From Colivivens sp964452915 (GTDB lineage: Bacteria; Bacteroidota; Bacteroidia; Bacteroidales; Bacteroidaceae), in contig CAYVNW010000008.1 in the NCBI GenBank assembly GCA_964452915.1, forward strand, positions 5,694 to 69,693: a stretch of 64,000 nt of DNA. The letters run 5' to 3'. This document shows, piece after piece, positions 16,158-25,959 of the stretch. The number at the start of each line of letters is the position of its first letter. Position 1 is the stretch's first letter. The position numbers and the translations under genes are program-made. Under the pieces are notes generated by a model. It searched no databases, was not told where the DNA came from, and saw only the letters and a list, made by a program, of their open reading frames with translations.

Positions 16158-16710
16158 TTGTCAAGTCCGTAACCGATTGTAGTTTAAATCTGTCCTCCGT
16201 AACAAAAACAACATGCATACCACTCTTGGTATTCTCGTATTTCTTCAACAGTTTAGTGAAACGCTTCATAAGTTTCTTTTTGTCCTTGTCGAAGAACACG
16301 GCACAGGTTTGGTTCTGTGTGCCATAAGCAGTTGCAAGCCAATCTATAAACTGGCGGCTATAGTATGAACGATAGTAAAGGAAGTCGTACTTCTTTGTCA
16401 GTTGCACACTATCGACTTCCTGTATGCTTGTAAAATAGACAATGGTATCACCGAATTCAGCCGATATACAGAACATGTAAACAGGAGTCAGATAAACAGC
16501 GGCATTCTTCATCTCGATCTGTTTTGCCTTTATTTTCTCCTCTTTAGTCATCTTCTTTTTTGGTTGTTTGACAGCTTTGTCATTGCCTTTAACGTTACCT
16601 TCTGCCGGAGGCATCATATCAGAACTTTCCTCCGATATTTGGCAGTACGACTGCATTGACACCAACATCAATATCAAAACAGCTATGGAAAATTTCAGTG
16701 ATGTCCTCAT
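16144..16710 (-). CDS. Exported protein of unknown function
   Basis: A 188-residue protein with a signal peptide of about 23 residues (hydrophobic I-A-V-L-I-L-M-L-V-S), then a Lys-rich linker at about residues 38-68 and a compact C-terminal domain. I do not recognise the family. It begins seven bases after the rpoD stop and overlaps the clostripain-like gene by 14 bases, so it is probably translated with them. Confidence 0.6.
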   Translation of the reverse strand: MRTSLKFSIAVLILMLVSMQSYCQISEESSDMMPPAEGNVKGNDKAVKQPKKKMTKEEKIKAKQIEMKNAAVYLTPVYMFCISAEFGDTIVYFTSIQEVDSVQLTKKYDFLYYRSYYSRQFIDWLATAYGTQNQTCAVFFDKDKKKLMKRFTKLLKKYENTKSGMHVVFVTEDRFKLQSVTDLTNVVI

Positions 16711-16717
16711 AAGCGTC

Positions 16718-17578
16718 TTATCCCAAGTAAGATTTAAGCAGCCGGCTTCGTGAATTCTGTCGTAACCGGCGAATAGCCTTTTCTTTTATTTGGCGTACAC
16801 GCTCACGTGTCAGGCCGAACTCCTGTCCGATTTCTTCCAATGTACGTTCAGGGCCACCTATACCGAAAAACATACGGATAATGTCTTTCTCACGAGGAGT
16901 CAGAGTATCAAGCGCACGATCGATTTCTTTTGAGAGCGACTCATTAACAAGAGTCTTGTCTGCCATAGGGCTGTCATCATTGACCAGCACATCGAGTAAA
17001 CTGTTGTCCTCACCTTCCACGAACGGAGCGTCTACACTGATGTGACGTCCTTGTACCTTTAATGTATCACCTATTTTTTCTACAGGCAGACCTATCAGTC
17101 CGGCGAGTTCTTCTGAAGAAGGACGCCTTTCGTTCTCCTGCTCAAATTTGGCCAGAGCCTTCGATATCTTATTAAGCGACCCTACCTGGTTCAAAGGGAG
17201 TCGCACAATACGCGCCTGCTCTGCCAACGCCTGCAGAATACTCTGTCGTATCCACCACACGGCATAAGAAATAAATTTGAAGCCACGTGTCTCATCAAAT
17301 TTCTCAGCAGCTTTAATTAGACCAAGATTTCCTTCATTGATCAAGTCAGGCAAGCTCAATCCTTGATTTTGATATTGCTTCGCAACAGAAACAACAAAAC
17401 GTAAATTTGCTTTGGTGAGTTTTTCTAATGCTTTCCTGTCGCCTTTTCTGATACGTGCGGCAAGTTCAACCTCTTCCTCAACCGTTATTAATTCCTCACG
17501 ACCAATCTCCTGAAGATACTTATCGAGTGACGCACTTTCACGATTGGTAATGCTCTTTGTAATCTTTAATTGTCTCAT
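16718..17578 (-). CDS. rpoD: RNA polymerase primary sigma factor
   Basis: A 286-residue sigma-70 factor. It has regions 1.2 to 4.2 but no region 1.1, as in the primary sigma factor of Bacteroidota. Region 2 shows A-N-L-R-F-V-V-S-V-A-K-Q-Y, L-P-D-L-I-N-E-G-N-L-G-L and F-I-S-Y-A-V-W-W-I-R-Q; region 4.2 shows T-L-E-E-I-G-Q-E-F-G-L-T-R-E-R-V-R-Q-I. This is the factor expected to read the TTTG/TAnnTTTG promoters found through the window. It leads a unit with an exported protein and a C11 peptidase. Confidence 0.96.
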   Translation of the reverse strand: MRQLKITKSITNRESASLDKYLQEIGREELITVEEEVELAARIRKGDRKALEKLTKANLRFVVSVAKQYQNQGLSLPDLINEGNLGLIKAAEKFDETRGFKFISYAVWWIRQSILQALAEQARIVRLPLNQVGSLNKISKALAKFEQENERRPSSEELAGLIGLPVEKIGDTLKVQGRHISVDAPFVEGEDNSLLDVLVNDDSPMADKTLVNESLSKEIDRALDTLTPREKDIIRMFFGIGGPERTLEEIGQEFGLTRERVRQIKEKAIRRLRQNSRSRLLKSYLG

Positions 17579-17601
17579 TCTTACATGTTCGAATTAGCGT
17601 G

Positions 17602-17609
17602 CAAATTTA
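17602..17609 (-). promoter_or_regulatory. -7 box of rpoD
   Basis: On the minus strand TAAATTTG, 23 bases before the rpoD ATG. No clear -33 element at 19 bases. Confidence 0.5.
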
Positions 17610-17680
17610 CAACAAAAATGCTTTCAGTGAGTGATTGTCTCGAAAAAAATTATTTACTTTGTAAAAAATAAAGAGTTAAG

Positions 17681-18367
17681 ATGACAAAACAAGAAAGAAT
17701 TGACAACATTATCGCATATTTCCAAAGTGAGATGCCAAACGCAAAAACAGAACTGCACTTCGATTCTACCTTTCAGTTGTTGATAGCTGTTGTACTAAGT
17801 GCACAATGCACAGACAAGCGAGTGAACATGATTACCCCCGCATTGTTTAAAGCCTTCCCTACTCCACAATCACTTGCCTCGGCAACAACAGACCAAATAT
17901 TGCACTATATTGGCAGTGTCAGTTATCCCAACAGCAAAGCAATACATCTGATAAAACTGTCACGCATGCTGATTGACGACTTCAATGGAGAAGTACCATC
18001 GGACATGGACAATCTGACCAAACTGCCAGGAGTAGGCAGGAAAACGGCGAACGTGGTTATGAACGTGGCATTCGGAAAAGAGACTATGCCCGTGGACACA
18101 CATGTGTTCAGAGTCAGCCATCGCTTGGGATTAGTGCCAAGACGGTGCACCACACCATTTAGCGTAGAAAAAGAACTGACAAAGATTCTGCCGCCTCACC
18201 TCATGTCGCTGATGCACCATTGGCTGATACTTCACGGAAGATACGTATGCAATGCCATAAAGCCAAAGTGTGACCAATGCGGCATCAGATACTTTTGCAC
18301 GACATACGAGAAAGCACACAAACATAATCTGAATAATACAAAAACAAGCACACTGTCACAGCAATGA
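17681..18367 (+). CDS. nth: Endonuclease III
   Basis: A 228-residue DNA glycosylase/AP lyase that removes oxidised pyrimidines. The helix-hairpin-helix is L-P-G-V-G-R-K-T-A-N-V-V with the catalytic Lys, and the catalytic Asp is in P-V-D-T-H-V. The 4Fe-4S cysteines follow the Cys-x6-Cys-x2-Cys-x5-Cys pattern near residues 189-205. About 15 extra polar residues extend the C-terminus. A weak -7 match TTACTTTG lies at 17654-17661. It is divergent from rpoD. Confidence 0.95.
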   Translation: MTKQERIDNIIAYFQSEMPNAKTELHFDSTFQLLIAVVLSAQCTDKRVNMITPALFKAFPTPQSLASATTDQILHYIGSVSYPNSKAIHLIKLSRMLIDDFNGEVPSDMDNLTKLPGVGRKTANVVMNVAFGKETMPVDTHVFRVSHRLGLVPRRCTTPFSVEKELTKILPPHLMSLMHHWLILHGRYVCNAIKPKCDQCGIRYFCTTYEKAHKHNLNNTKTSTLSQQ

Positions 18368-18432
18368 AACGCAGAAAAGTCAGTTTTGCAAAAAAAGCAG
18401 TTTCCAATAAACTACATGTCACAGAAATTCAT

Positions 18433-18440
18433 TATCTTTG
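18433..18440 (+). promoter_or_regulatory. -7 box of pgk
   Basis: TATCTTTG, 49 bases before the pgk ATG. The -33 element is not clear. Confidence 0.65.
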
Positions 18441-18489
18441 CAAACAAATATGCGAATAAACGAACATTATTTTTTAAACACAATAAGCT

Positions 18490-19740
18490 ATGAATATTAG
18501 AGATTACAACTTCGATGGAAAGAAAGCCATCGTACGCGTGGACTTCAACGTGCCAATTCAAGATGGCAAAATCACAGACATGACACGTATCAACGGAGCG
18601 TTGCCTACACTCAAGCTGATTCTTGATAAAGGAGGTTCGCTTATCATCATGTCGCACATGGGCAAGCCAAAAGGCAAAGTAAAGCCTGAATTGTCACTCT
18701 CACAGATCGTCGATGCAGTCAGCAAAGCTCTCGGAGTACCTGTAAAATTCGCTTCAGACTGCGCAAAAGCCGATGAAGCAGCAGCAAGTTTGAAGAAAGG
18801 TGAAGTATTACTCCTTGAAAACCTTCGCTTCTATCCTGAAGAAGAAGGAAAACCTGTCGGAATAGACAAGGAAGATCCTGGCTATGAAGCAGCAAAAAAA
18901 GAAATGAAAGAACGCCAGAAGGCATTTGCGAAGAAACTCGCCAGCTATGCCGACTGTTATGTAATGGATGCTTTCGGTACTGCACACCGCAAACATGCTT
19001 CAACAGCAGTAATTGCAGACTACTTTGACAAAGACAACAAGATGTTAGGACTTCTCATGGAGAAGGAAGTACAGGCCGTAGACAATGTGCTCAAAAACAT
19101 CAAGCGTCCGTTCGTAGCTATCATGGGAGGCTCAAAAGTATCATCAAAGATAGGAATCATAGAAAACTTGCTCGGCAAAGTTGACAAACTGATTCTTTGT
19201 GGCGGTATGACATATACATTCACTAAGGCGCATGGTGGCAGCATAGGTAACTCAATCGTAGAGCTTGACAAACTCGATGTAGCTCTCAATGTAGAGAAAC
19301 TTGCCAAAGAAAACGGAGTAGAACTCATTTTGGGTACAGACTCCATTTGCGGTGATTCGTTCAGCAACGATGCAAAACAACTGATTTGTCCATCAAATGC
19401 CATACCTGACGGATGGGAAGGACTCGACGCCGGTCCTGAGACCCAGAAAGCATTTGCAAAAGCGATCAAGGGAGCAAAAACCATTCTTTGGAACGGTCCG
19501 GCAGGAGTATTTGAGTTTGACAACTTCTGCGCAGGCTCACGTGCAGTAGGCGAAGCAGTTGCCGAAGCAACAGCCGAAGGAGCGTTCTCACTCATCGGCG
19601 GTGGTGATTCAGTAGCTTGCGTCAACAAGTTCGGTCTTGCAGACAAGGTTTCATACATTTCCACCGGAGGCGGCGCACTGTTAGAGGCCATTGAAGGCAA
19701 AGTACTTCCAGGAGTTGCAGCCATCACAGGCGAAGAATAA
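18490..19740 (+). CDS. pgk: Phosphoglycerate kinase
   Basis: A 416-residue glycolytic enzyme that makes ATP from 1,3-bisphosphoglycerate. It shows the N-terminal R-V-D-F-N-V-P, the substrate histidine segment M-S-H-M-G-K-P-K-G, the hinge G-G-S-K-V-S-S-K-I and the C-terminal G-G-G-D-S-V-A. Length and motifs are complete. A lipoprotein gene starts 40 bases downstream on the same strand with no terminator between, so read-through into the following cluster is possible. Confidence 0.97.
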   Translation: MNIRDYNFDGKKAIVRVDFNVPIQDGKITDMTRINGALPTLKLILDKGGSLIIMSHMGKPKGKVKPELSLSQIVDAVSKALGVPVKFASDCAKADEAAASLKKGEVLLLENLRFYPEEEGKPVGIDKEDPGYEAAKKEMKERQKAFAKKLASYADCYVMDAFGTAHRKHASTAVIADYFDKDNKMLGLLMEKEVQAVDNVLKNIKRPFVAIMGGSKVSSKIGIIENLLGKVDKLILCGGMTYTFTKAHGGSIGNSIVELDKLDVALNVEKLAKENGVELILGTDSICGDSFSNDAKQLICPSNAIPDGWEGLDAGPETQKAFAKAIKGAKTILWNGPAGVFEFDNFCAGSRAVGEAVAEATAEGAFSLIGGGDSVACVNKFGLADKVSYISTGGGALLEAIEGKVLPGVAAITGEE

Positions 19741-19780
19741 AACCAAAAGTGTACATATTCCATGCACGTAACAACTTGAC

Positions 19781-20509
19781 ATGAAATTTATACATACATT
19801 GTTTTATACTGTCGTACTGTACATGCTTTGTTCGTGTCAGTACGGCAGTTTCACTAATAATAAACAAACCGACTCTGACTCGCTGGCAATCCACATAGCT
19901 ATATTGCCTACAAAAGAATGCGAGCCATTCCGCAACGCGATGGAACAAGGATTATTTGATTCGTTGGGAGTCGAAGTGTGTCTTGATACATTTATGTCAG
20001 CCATGGATGCCGATACAGCCTTCATGAACGGTAGTGCCCACATGCTTGTCACCGATTCTATTAAGACAATGTATTTACAAGCCCAATTAAAAGAAGACTC
20101 AATTATATCAGTTATTTCCGACAGTCTTACACTGTCGGTGATGACAACAAAAACATCGCGCATAAAATCAATTAAGAATTTGAAGGAACGGATAATTGCG
20201 GTGACGCGCAACTCAGCTGTCGACAATTATGCAGACGAGATAATGGACCGGGCAAAGATCAACAGAGAATTCCTTAACCGGCCTCAAATAAACGACATAG
20301 TGTTAAGAGCGAAAATGCTTAACCTCAACCAATATGACGGAGCAATATTACCCGAGCCATTCGCCACAGAATGTGCAGAGAAAGGAGCAAATCGCATCGC
20401 TACATCTACAAAAGCGGTCATGCGAGTAATCGTCAAAAAAACAACATACGAGAAATATAACGAAAAAATGAATAAAATCATTTTTGCATATAACCAAACA
20501 CATGGCTAA
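19781..20509 (+). CDS. Solute-binding-protein-like lipoprotein
   Basis: A 242-residue lipoprotein with lipobox L-C-S-C (Cys19). After the anchor it resembles a type II periplasmic binding protein of the NMT1/SsuA kind: a short ligand-binding fold with I-A-V-T-R-N-S-A-V-D-N-Y near residue 145 and a D-G-A-I-L-P-E-P-F-A segment near 186. No ABC transporter genes lie nearby, so the ligand and partner are unknown and a non-transport role is possible. Its end overlaps the next start by eight bases. Confidence 0.7.
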   Translation: MKFIHTLFYTVVLYMLCSCQYGSFTNNKQTDSDSLAIHIAILPTKECEPFRNAMEQGLFDSLGVEVCLDTFMSAMDADTAFMNGSAHMLVTDSIKTMYLQAQLKEDSIISVISDSLTLSVMTTKTSRIKSIKNLKERIIAVTRNSAVDNYADEIMDRAKINREFLNRPQINDIVLRAKMLNLNQYDGAILPEPFATECAEKGANRIATSTKAVMRVIVKKTTYEKYNEKMNKIIFAYNQTHG

Positions 20510-22721
20510 CAACAGCATTTACAACGAACTACAGTCTAAACACATGATCGAGGCGTTTGCCATGCTCACAACAAAAGTGAACAGTTTAAACGACTGGCAA
20601 CTTCAAGAAGAGCTTGAGCAAGCCGAATCTACATACAACAACATGCTTTCTTTCATTGCGAAGGGAGTAAAAGACCCAGACAGGCACCGTATATTATACG
20701 GGGTTATTAGGGCTGCATATTCCATTAATGACAGGGCAAACATTGAAATCCGACTTAAAAAACATCCAGCAGACAGATATTGTAAAAAAATCGCCGAATT
20801 CATGTCAGAGCCGTTGGATAATGCAGGAATACAAAAGGCACTCGACAACATTGGAGAAGAGACTGATAATGTAAAACATAGTACAGACAAGAGTTTTAAC
20901 GAAAGCTCATTATCAACAGATTTTTTCCCACAAGACAAACTGATAGGACAGATTTTTGACCGGATATGGACTTCACAACTATGGGACCAAAGCGATTATT
21001 CCATGTATCTTAGTATAATTAGCGATGATAAAATTCCATCGCTAGTCCGTTCAATAATAATAAGTGCAGTAACACTTGCGGCATTCGAGATATTCGATCA
21101 GAATAAGATAATGCTTTTGTTCGACGCATACCTTGACAAAGACACACAGATAAGCCAAAGAGCCTTGGTAGGACTTCTACTCTTGATTGTGAGGTACGAC
21201 AGTCGTATACTTTTTTACCCACAAATAGAAACCAGATTCGATCTGTACGCAGAAAACCAACAATTCGTACACGATTGCTTCCGTATTCTGAAACAATTAC
21301 AATATAGTAATTTTACTGATATCGTTGCCATGAAGATGGCAACCGACATCATACCTGCAATAATGAATTCTCCAAAATACACACCAATCAAGCACATTCG
21401 TCTTGACAAACAGACTGATGAAAACGAGGAGAATCCCGAATGGACAGCAAATACAGAAAAGGACAACAAGGCAGAAAAGAAAATACAACAGATATCAGAA
21501 CTGCAGCAAGATGGAGCTGATGTTTATTGGAGTACATTCAGAAACCTCAAACGCCTCCCATTTTTTAATAGCATGCATCATTGGTTCGTTCCGTTCGCCA
21601 ACAATATGCAGGCAGTCCAAAACATCTTGAAGAATTTGAGACCTCAAACAATAAGTATAATTCAACGACTGTTCTCAATACCCACATTTTGTGATAGTGA
21701 CAAATACTCCTTTTTAAATATGGTAGAAGCTATGGACTCTAACACCCAAGACTTCACTGTAGACCAAATACAATCACAACTCGGAGACATTGACCCAGAG
21801 GCATCACAAGACATTGGCAAGAATAAAATTACAGCCGAAAATACGTCAAGATTCTACATTCAGGACCTGTATCGTTTTTTCAAAATATATCCATTACAAT
21901 CGCAATTCTTCGATCCATTCCGCAAAGGCCTTCCGCCTTTTGTACCTAACAAGTATCACTTGCTAAGCCGTTTAATTCCTGGTAATTACGATGAAGTACT
22001 TGCAATGGCAGACTTCATGATGAAATGGGAACATTACACGAACGCCATCGAAATGTATAATTTACTTGATCCTAAAGCAAGAGAAGAGGATGCATACATA
22101 TGGCAACGAATTGCGTTCTGCTATCAGAAAATAGGAAACTTAGACATGGCAGTAAAAGAATATGAAACAGCATATAAGCTTCAACCTAACTCTGATTGGA
22201 CATTAAAACATCTTGCCCAAACAGAATTTGACAGCCACAAGTTTAAAGAGGCAGCAGGACACATTGACATGATACTTGAAAGAGACGACAAAAATCTGAA
22301 ATGGCTGTTACTGAGGGCAAAGTGCTATATGAAACAAGGCGATTATGAAGGAAGCATTCCTGTGCTTTACAAAGCAGTATACATTGATGAGACATCAAAT
22401 GACGCACAAAAATTATTGATTTACTCACTAATTGAAACCGGCAACAGTCAAAAAGGCGAAAAGGTCGCAAAAGAGATGGTAGAGCATAATCCTACGACTG
22501 AAAGCCTGATCACTTTGGGTCACATGTTACTATACAATCAAAAAGAGAAGGAGGCTTTCGACACATACTTAAAGTGTTACCAACGGATGCATAACAAAGA
22601 GACATTCAAGAAAATATTCTGGAACGAAGCCGACAACTTTATCCACGACACACAAGACGACACCTGTTTTCAACTGATGTTTGACGCTATCACAACATGG
22701 AAGGCAAAAACCGATGATTAG
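20502..22721 (+). CDS. Large TPR protein
   Basis: A 739-residue protein with no signal peptide. The C-terminal third holds tetratricopeptide repeats, clearest from residue 500 on (A-Y-I-W-Q-R-I-A-F-C-Y-Q-K-I-G-N, then A-V-K-E-Y-E-T-A-Y-K-L-Q-P). The N-terminal two-thirds look helical and are unrecognised. Such proteins serve as binding scaffolds, with no partner evident. The ATG at 20502 is chosen over one six codons upstream. The next gene overlaps its stop (ATGATTAG). Confidence 0.75.
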   Translation: MANNSIYNELQSKHMIEAFAMLTTKVNSLNDWQLQEELEQAESTYNNMLSFIAKGVKDPDRHRILYGVIRAAYSINDRANIEIRLKKHPADRYCKKIAEFMSEPLDNAGIQKALDNIGEETDNVKHSTDKSFNESSLSTDFFPQDKLIGQIFDRIWTSQLWDQSDYSMYLSIISDDKIPSLVRSIIISAVTLAAFEIFDQNKIMLLFDAYLDKDTQISQRALVGLLLLIVRYDSRILFYPQIETRFDLYAENQQFVHDCFRILKQLQYSNFTDIVAMKMATDIIPAIMNSPKYTPIKHIRLDKQTDENEENPEWTANTEKDNKAEKKIQQISELQQDGADVYWSTFRNLKRLPFFNSMHHWFVPFANNMQAVQNILKNLRPQTISIIQRLFSIPTFCDSDKYSFLNMVEAMDSNTQDFTVDQIQSQLGDIDPEASQDIGKNKITAENTSRFYIQDLYRFFKIYPLQSQFFDPFRKGLPPFVPNKYHLLSRLIPGNYDEVLAMADFMMKWEHYTNAIEMYNLLDPKAREEDAYIWQRIAFCYQKIGNLDMAVKEYETAYKLQPNSDWTLKHLAQTEFDSHKFKEAAGHIDMILERDDKNLKWLLLRAKCYMKQGDYEGSIPVLYKAVYIDETSNDAQKLLIYSLIETGNSQKGEKVAKEMVEHNPTTESLITLGHMLLYNQKEKEAFDTYLKCYQRMHNKETFKKIFWNEADNFIHDTQDDTCFQLMFDAITTWKAKTDD

Positions 22722-23424
22722 TAAAAATCAAATAAAGTTCATTCGCAGTCTCGAGCAGAAAAAATACAGAGACAAGTATGGTGTTTTTATTGCCGAAGGA
22801 CCAAAACTTATTAATGAGTTAAAAGACAAATTCGAGCTCATGGATCTCTATGAAGGTGACGATGTAAAGAAAATCAGCCTATTAGACAATCCACAAGGGC
22901 AATTCGCTCTTTTTAAGCAAAGAATGGAAGACAGTGAAAGCCAAGCAAAGCCCAACACAGAATTATGCCTCGCACTCGATGACGTACAAAACCCAGGCAA
23001 TATGGGCACAATCATACGAATTGCCGATTGGTTCGGCATCGAGCAGATTTTCTGCTCTCCGGCTTGTGCCGATATATACAATCCCAAAGTGGTCCAAGCG
23101 ACAATGGGTGGACTGGCAAGAGTACATGTAACATATTGTGACCTTGCAAAACTTATCATGCAACTTGATCAACAGGTTCCAACATTCGGTACATTCCTTG
23201 ACGGTACGAATATTTACGAGTCTGAGTTGTCAGAAATCGGGTTAATCGTAATGGGAAACGAAGGTCACGGAATATCTGATGAAGTCAGATCACTGGTAAC
23301 CAACCACGTTCTAATTCCGAACTATCCTTTGGGCCGCACAACAAGCGACTCATTAAACGTAGCCGTAGCAACTGCGATAGTCTGTGCAGAATTCAGAAGG
23401 AGGAACATAGTTACTAAAATATAA
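22714..23424 (+). CDS. SpoU-family RNA 2'-O-methyltransferase
   Basis: A 236-residue SPOUT methyltransferase of the TrmH/RlmB group. The SAM-binding knot is visible as D-D-V-Q-N-P-G-N-M-G-T-I-I-R (motif 1), V-M-G-N-E-G-H-G-I (motif 2) and L-N-V-A-V-A-T-A-I (motif 3). The N-terminal part has the substrate-binding domain start K-F-I-R-S-L-E-Q-K-K-Y-R. Whether the target is tRNA or 23S rRNA is not clear. It overlaps the TPR gene and is followed two bases later by tamL. Confidence 0.9.
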   Translation: MISKNQIKFIRSLEQKKYRDKYGVFIAEGPKLINELKDKFELMDLYEGDDVKKISLLDNPQGQFALFKQRMEDSESQAKPNTELCLALDDVQNPGNMGTIIRIADWFGIEQIFCSPACADIYNPKVVQATMGGLARVHVTYCDLAKLIMQLDQQVPTFGTFLDGTNIYESELSEIGLIVMGNEGHGISDEVRSLVTNHVLIPNYPLGRTTSDSLNVAVATAIVCAEFRRRNIVTKI

Positions 23425-23426
23425 TT

Positions 23427-25769
23427 ATGACAAGGCACTTTCACATATTCAATACAAAATTGACAGTTTCACATATTGCTATAATACAGCTGTTGATTTT
23501 ATCTGTCACATCATGCTCAGTGGAACGTTTCATCTCCGACGATGAGTTATTCCTCAAAGATGTCAGTGTAGTATCAACAAAGAACAAGGCAACAAAGAAC
23601 CTGTCACTGTCCGACTATGTCCTGCAAAATCCAAACAGGAAATGGTTCGGTGCCAAAGTGCCATTAAAAATCTATTGCTTAAGTGGTGTCGACACCACAA
23701 ATTGGGCAACCTGCTTCTTCCGTAAGATAGGAGAACAACCCGTAATATACGATAGCCTGAAAGCGCAAAAGACAGAACTCGACATTAAGCAGGTGTTGTA
23801 TAACGAAGGTTATATGCAATCATCGGTTGTACAAGAAAAAGAAATAAAGGGCAAGAAACTAACGCTTACATATCATGTAGAACCAGGCAATCAATACACA
23901 ATCCACAACATACACCGCAATGTTCTTGACACCGAACTTCGTACAATTATCTGCGGAGCCGACACCATACAGTCGTTACTGCAAAAAGGCATGCCATTCA
24001 ATATCAACCGGCTCAATGAAGAGCGCAACCGCATTACCACAAAACTCAGAGATGAAGGGTATTTCAAATTTAACAAGGAATATATCACATTCATGGCCGA
24101 TACGTGTGAAGGCAGTACAGCAGTTGACATCACGATGAATGTACGCCTACAACTTGAAAACGGACGCTCAACACCTCAATTACACCAAAAATATCATATT
24201 GGCAAGATAAATTATTTTGTTGATACAAACGGAGTAACTGACACACTCTCGCTCAAAAAAGTAAAGCATAATGGTTACAATATATTCTATAGCAACAAAT
24301 TACGATTCCGACCAAGTCTGCTCACATCCAATACGCTATTAAAACCGGGATATATATATAACGATGACATGCAAAAACTCACATACCGATATTTTACCCG
24401 CCTACATGCAATCACATACTCAAATATAAAGTTTAACGAAGCAGACAGTGCACAAGACAGCAACGGCATACTCGATTGCAATATCATACTGAATCATGCT
24501 GCATCCAAATCAATAAGCTTCGACATAGAAGGCACGAATTCAGCAGGAGACCTTGGAGTGGCAGCAAGTGCCTCGTTGCAACACAAGAATCTATTCAAAG
24601 GATCAGAAACTTTGACCCTTAAACTTCGTGGAGCATATGAGGCAATAACAGGACTGGAGGGATATGAAGGTCACAACTATATTGAATTTGGAGGCGAGGC
24701 GACACTCGGCTTTCCAGGCTTTCTGCTTCCAATAGTCAGCAAGGAATTTGGAGCAGTCCACAATGCCACCTCTGAAATATCATTGCAATACAACTTACAA
24801 AACCGTCCAGAGTTCAACCGCAGAGTACTGACAGCAGCATGGAGATACAGATGGAACAGCATCGACCAAAAAGAATCACACAGATTTGATCTGCTCGAAG
24901 TAAACTACGTGTACATGCCGTGGATGTCACGAACATTCAGGGAGACATATCTTGACTCATTAGGTAAGACTAATGCCATATTAAAATATAATTATGAGAA
25001 CCTGCTTATAACAAAACTGGGCTATACATATTCGTATAATTCATTAGGAAGCTCTACCACCAGCACTTATGGCAAGAACGCATATACATTAAAAATCAAT
25101 CTTGAGACTTCTGGTAATGTATTGGGACTGCTCACACGCTGGATTGACACAAAAACTAACGACGAAGGACAACGGACCTTTTGCGGTATAGCATATGCAC
25201 AATACGTGAAAGGAGATTTCGACTGGGCAAAAAGTTTCAGAATAGACAAGAATAATTCCGTGGCATTGCATTTTGCCTGCGGTATAGCCTATCCTTACGG
25301 AAACTCGGATATACTGCCTTTTGAAAAACGCTATTTTGCCGGTGGAGCTAACAGCGTGCGAGGCTGGTCGGTACGCTCATTAGGTCCAGGAAAATACAAC
25401 GGAGCAGACAAAGGCATAAACTTCATCAACCAATCGGGTGACATCAAACTTGACATTAACTTAGAATACCGTGCATTCCTCTTTTGGAAACTGAACGGAG
25501 CCCTATTTATTGACGGAGGAAACGTATGGACTATACGTAGCTACAAAGACCAACCTGGCGGAGAATTCAAATTTAATGAATTCTTCAAGCAACTCGCTTT
25601 CTCATATGGCGTCGGCTTACGCATGAACCTTGATTTCTTTATCTTACGTTTTGACGCAGGAATGAAAGCCATCAATCCAGCCTTTACCGGACGGAATCAC
25701 TATCCAATTATACATCCGAACTTCGACAGAGACTTTGCTCTCCACTTTGCAGTCGGACTCCCATTCTAA
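23427..25769 (+). CDS. TamA/BamA-type outer-membrane lipoprotein (TamL)
   Basis: A 780-residue protein with a lipobox V-T-S-C (Cys30), then POTRA-like repeats (I-K-Q-V-L-Y-N-E-G-Y-M near residue 120, R-D-E-G-Y-F-K-F near 210) and a C-terminal Omp85 beta-barrel from about residue 400. The barrel holds F-A-G-G-A-N-S-V-R-G-W, which carries the conserved R-G loop motif, and ends with aromatic Phe in V-G-L-P-F. A lipidated TamA relative is a known Bacteroidota variant called TamL, working with TamB on envelope assembly. No tamB is seen here. It is last in the lipoprotein-TPR-methyltransferase-TamL run. Confidence 0.85.
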   Translation: MTRHFHIFNTKLTVSHIAIIQLLILSVTSCSVERFISDDELFLKDVSVVSTKNKATKNLSLSDYVLQNPNRKWFGAKVPLKIYCLSGVDTTNWATCFFRKIGEQPVIYDSLKAQKTELDIKQVLYNEGYMQSSVVQEKEIKGKKLTLTYHVEPGNQYTIHNIHRNVLDTELRTIICGADTIQSLLQKGMPFNINRLNEERNRITTKLRDEGYFKFNKEYITFMADTCEGSTAVDITMNVRLQLENGRSTPQLHQKYHIGKINYFVDTNGVTDTLSLKKVKHNGYNIFYSNKLRFRPSLLTSNTLLKPGYIYNDDMQKLTYRYFTRLHAITYSNIKFNEADSAQDSNGILDCNIILNHAASKSISFDIEGTNSAGDLGVAASASLQHKNLFKGSETLTLKLRGAYEAITGLEGYEGHNYIEFGGEATLGFPGFLLPIVSKEFGAVHNATSEISLQYNLQNRPEFNRRVLTAAWRYRWNSIDQKESHRFDLLEVNYVYMPWMSRTFRETYLDSLGKTNAILKYNYENLLITKLGYTYSYNSLGSSTTSTYGKNAYTLKINLETSGNVLGLLTRWIDTKTNDEGQRTFCGIAYAQYVKGDFDWAKSFRIDKNNSVALHFACGIAYPYGNSDILPFEKRYFAGGANSVRGWSVRSLGPGKYNGADKGINFINQSGDIKLDINLEYRAFLFWKLNGALFIDGGNVWTIRSYKDQPGGEFKFNEFFKQLAFSYGVGLRMNLDFFILRFDAGMKAINPAFTGRNHYPIIHPNFDRDFALHFAVGLPF

Positions 25770-25900
25770 TTACAGACAAGTTCAATCATAGCCTCTCAAC
25801 ACATATTCACAAAGAACAATCACAACGTTCTCAAATAGGAAAATCATCTGTTAGAAACGCTTTTTCCCATATTTATACAACTGAAACCGATTATTTTAGT

Positions 25901-25908
25901 TAACTTTG
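25901..25908 (+). promoter_or_regulatory. -7 box of aspS
   Basis: TAACTTTG, 51 bases before the aspS ATG. Confidence 0.65.
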
Positions 25909-25959
25909 CACGTTCTATATACGTTATATTAATAAGGAAAAGACAAAAACAGTATAATT

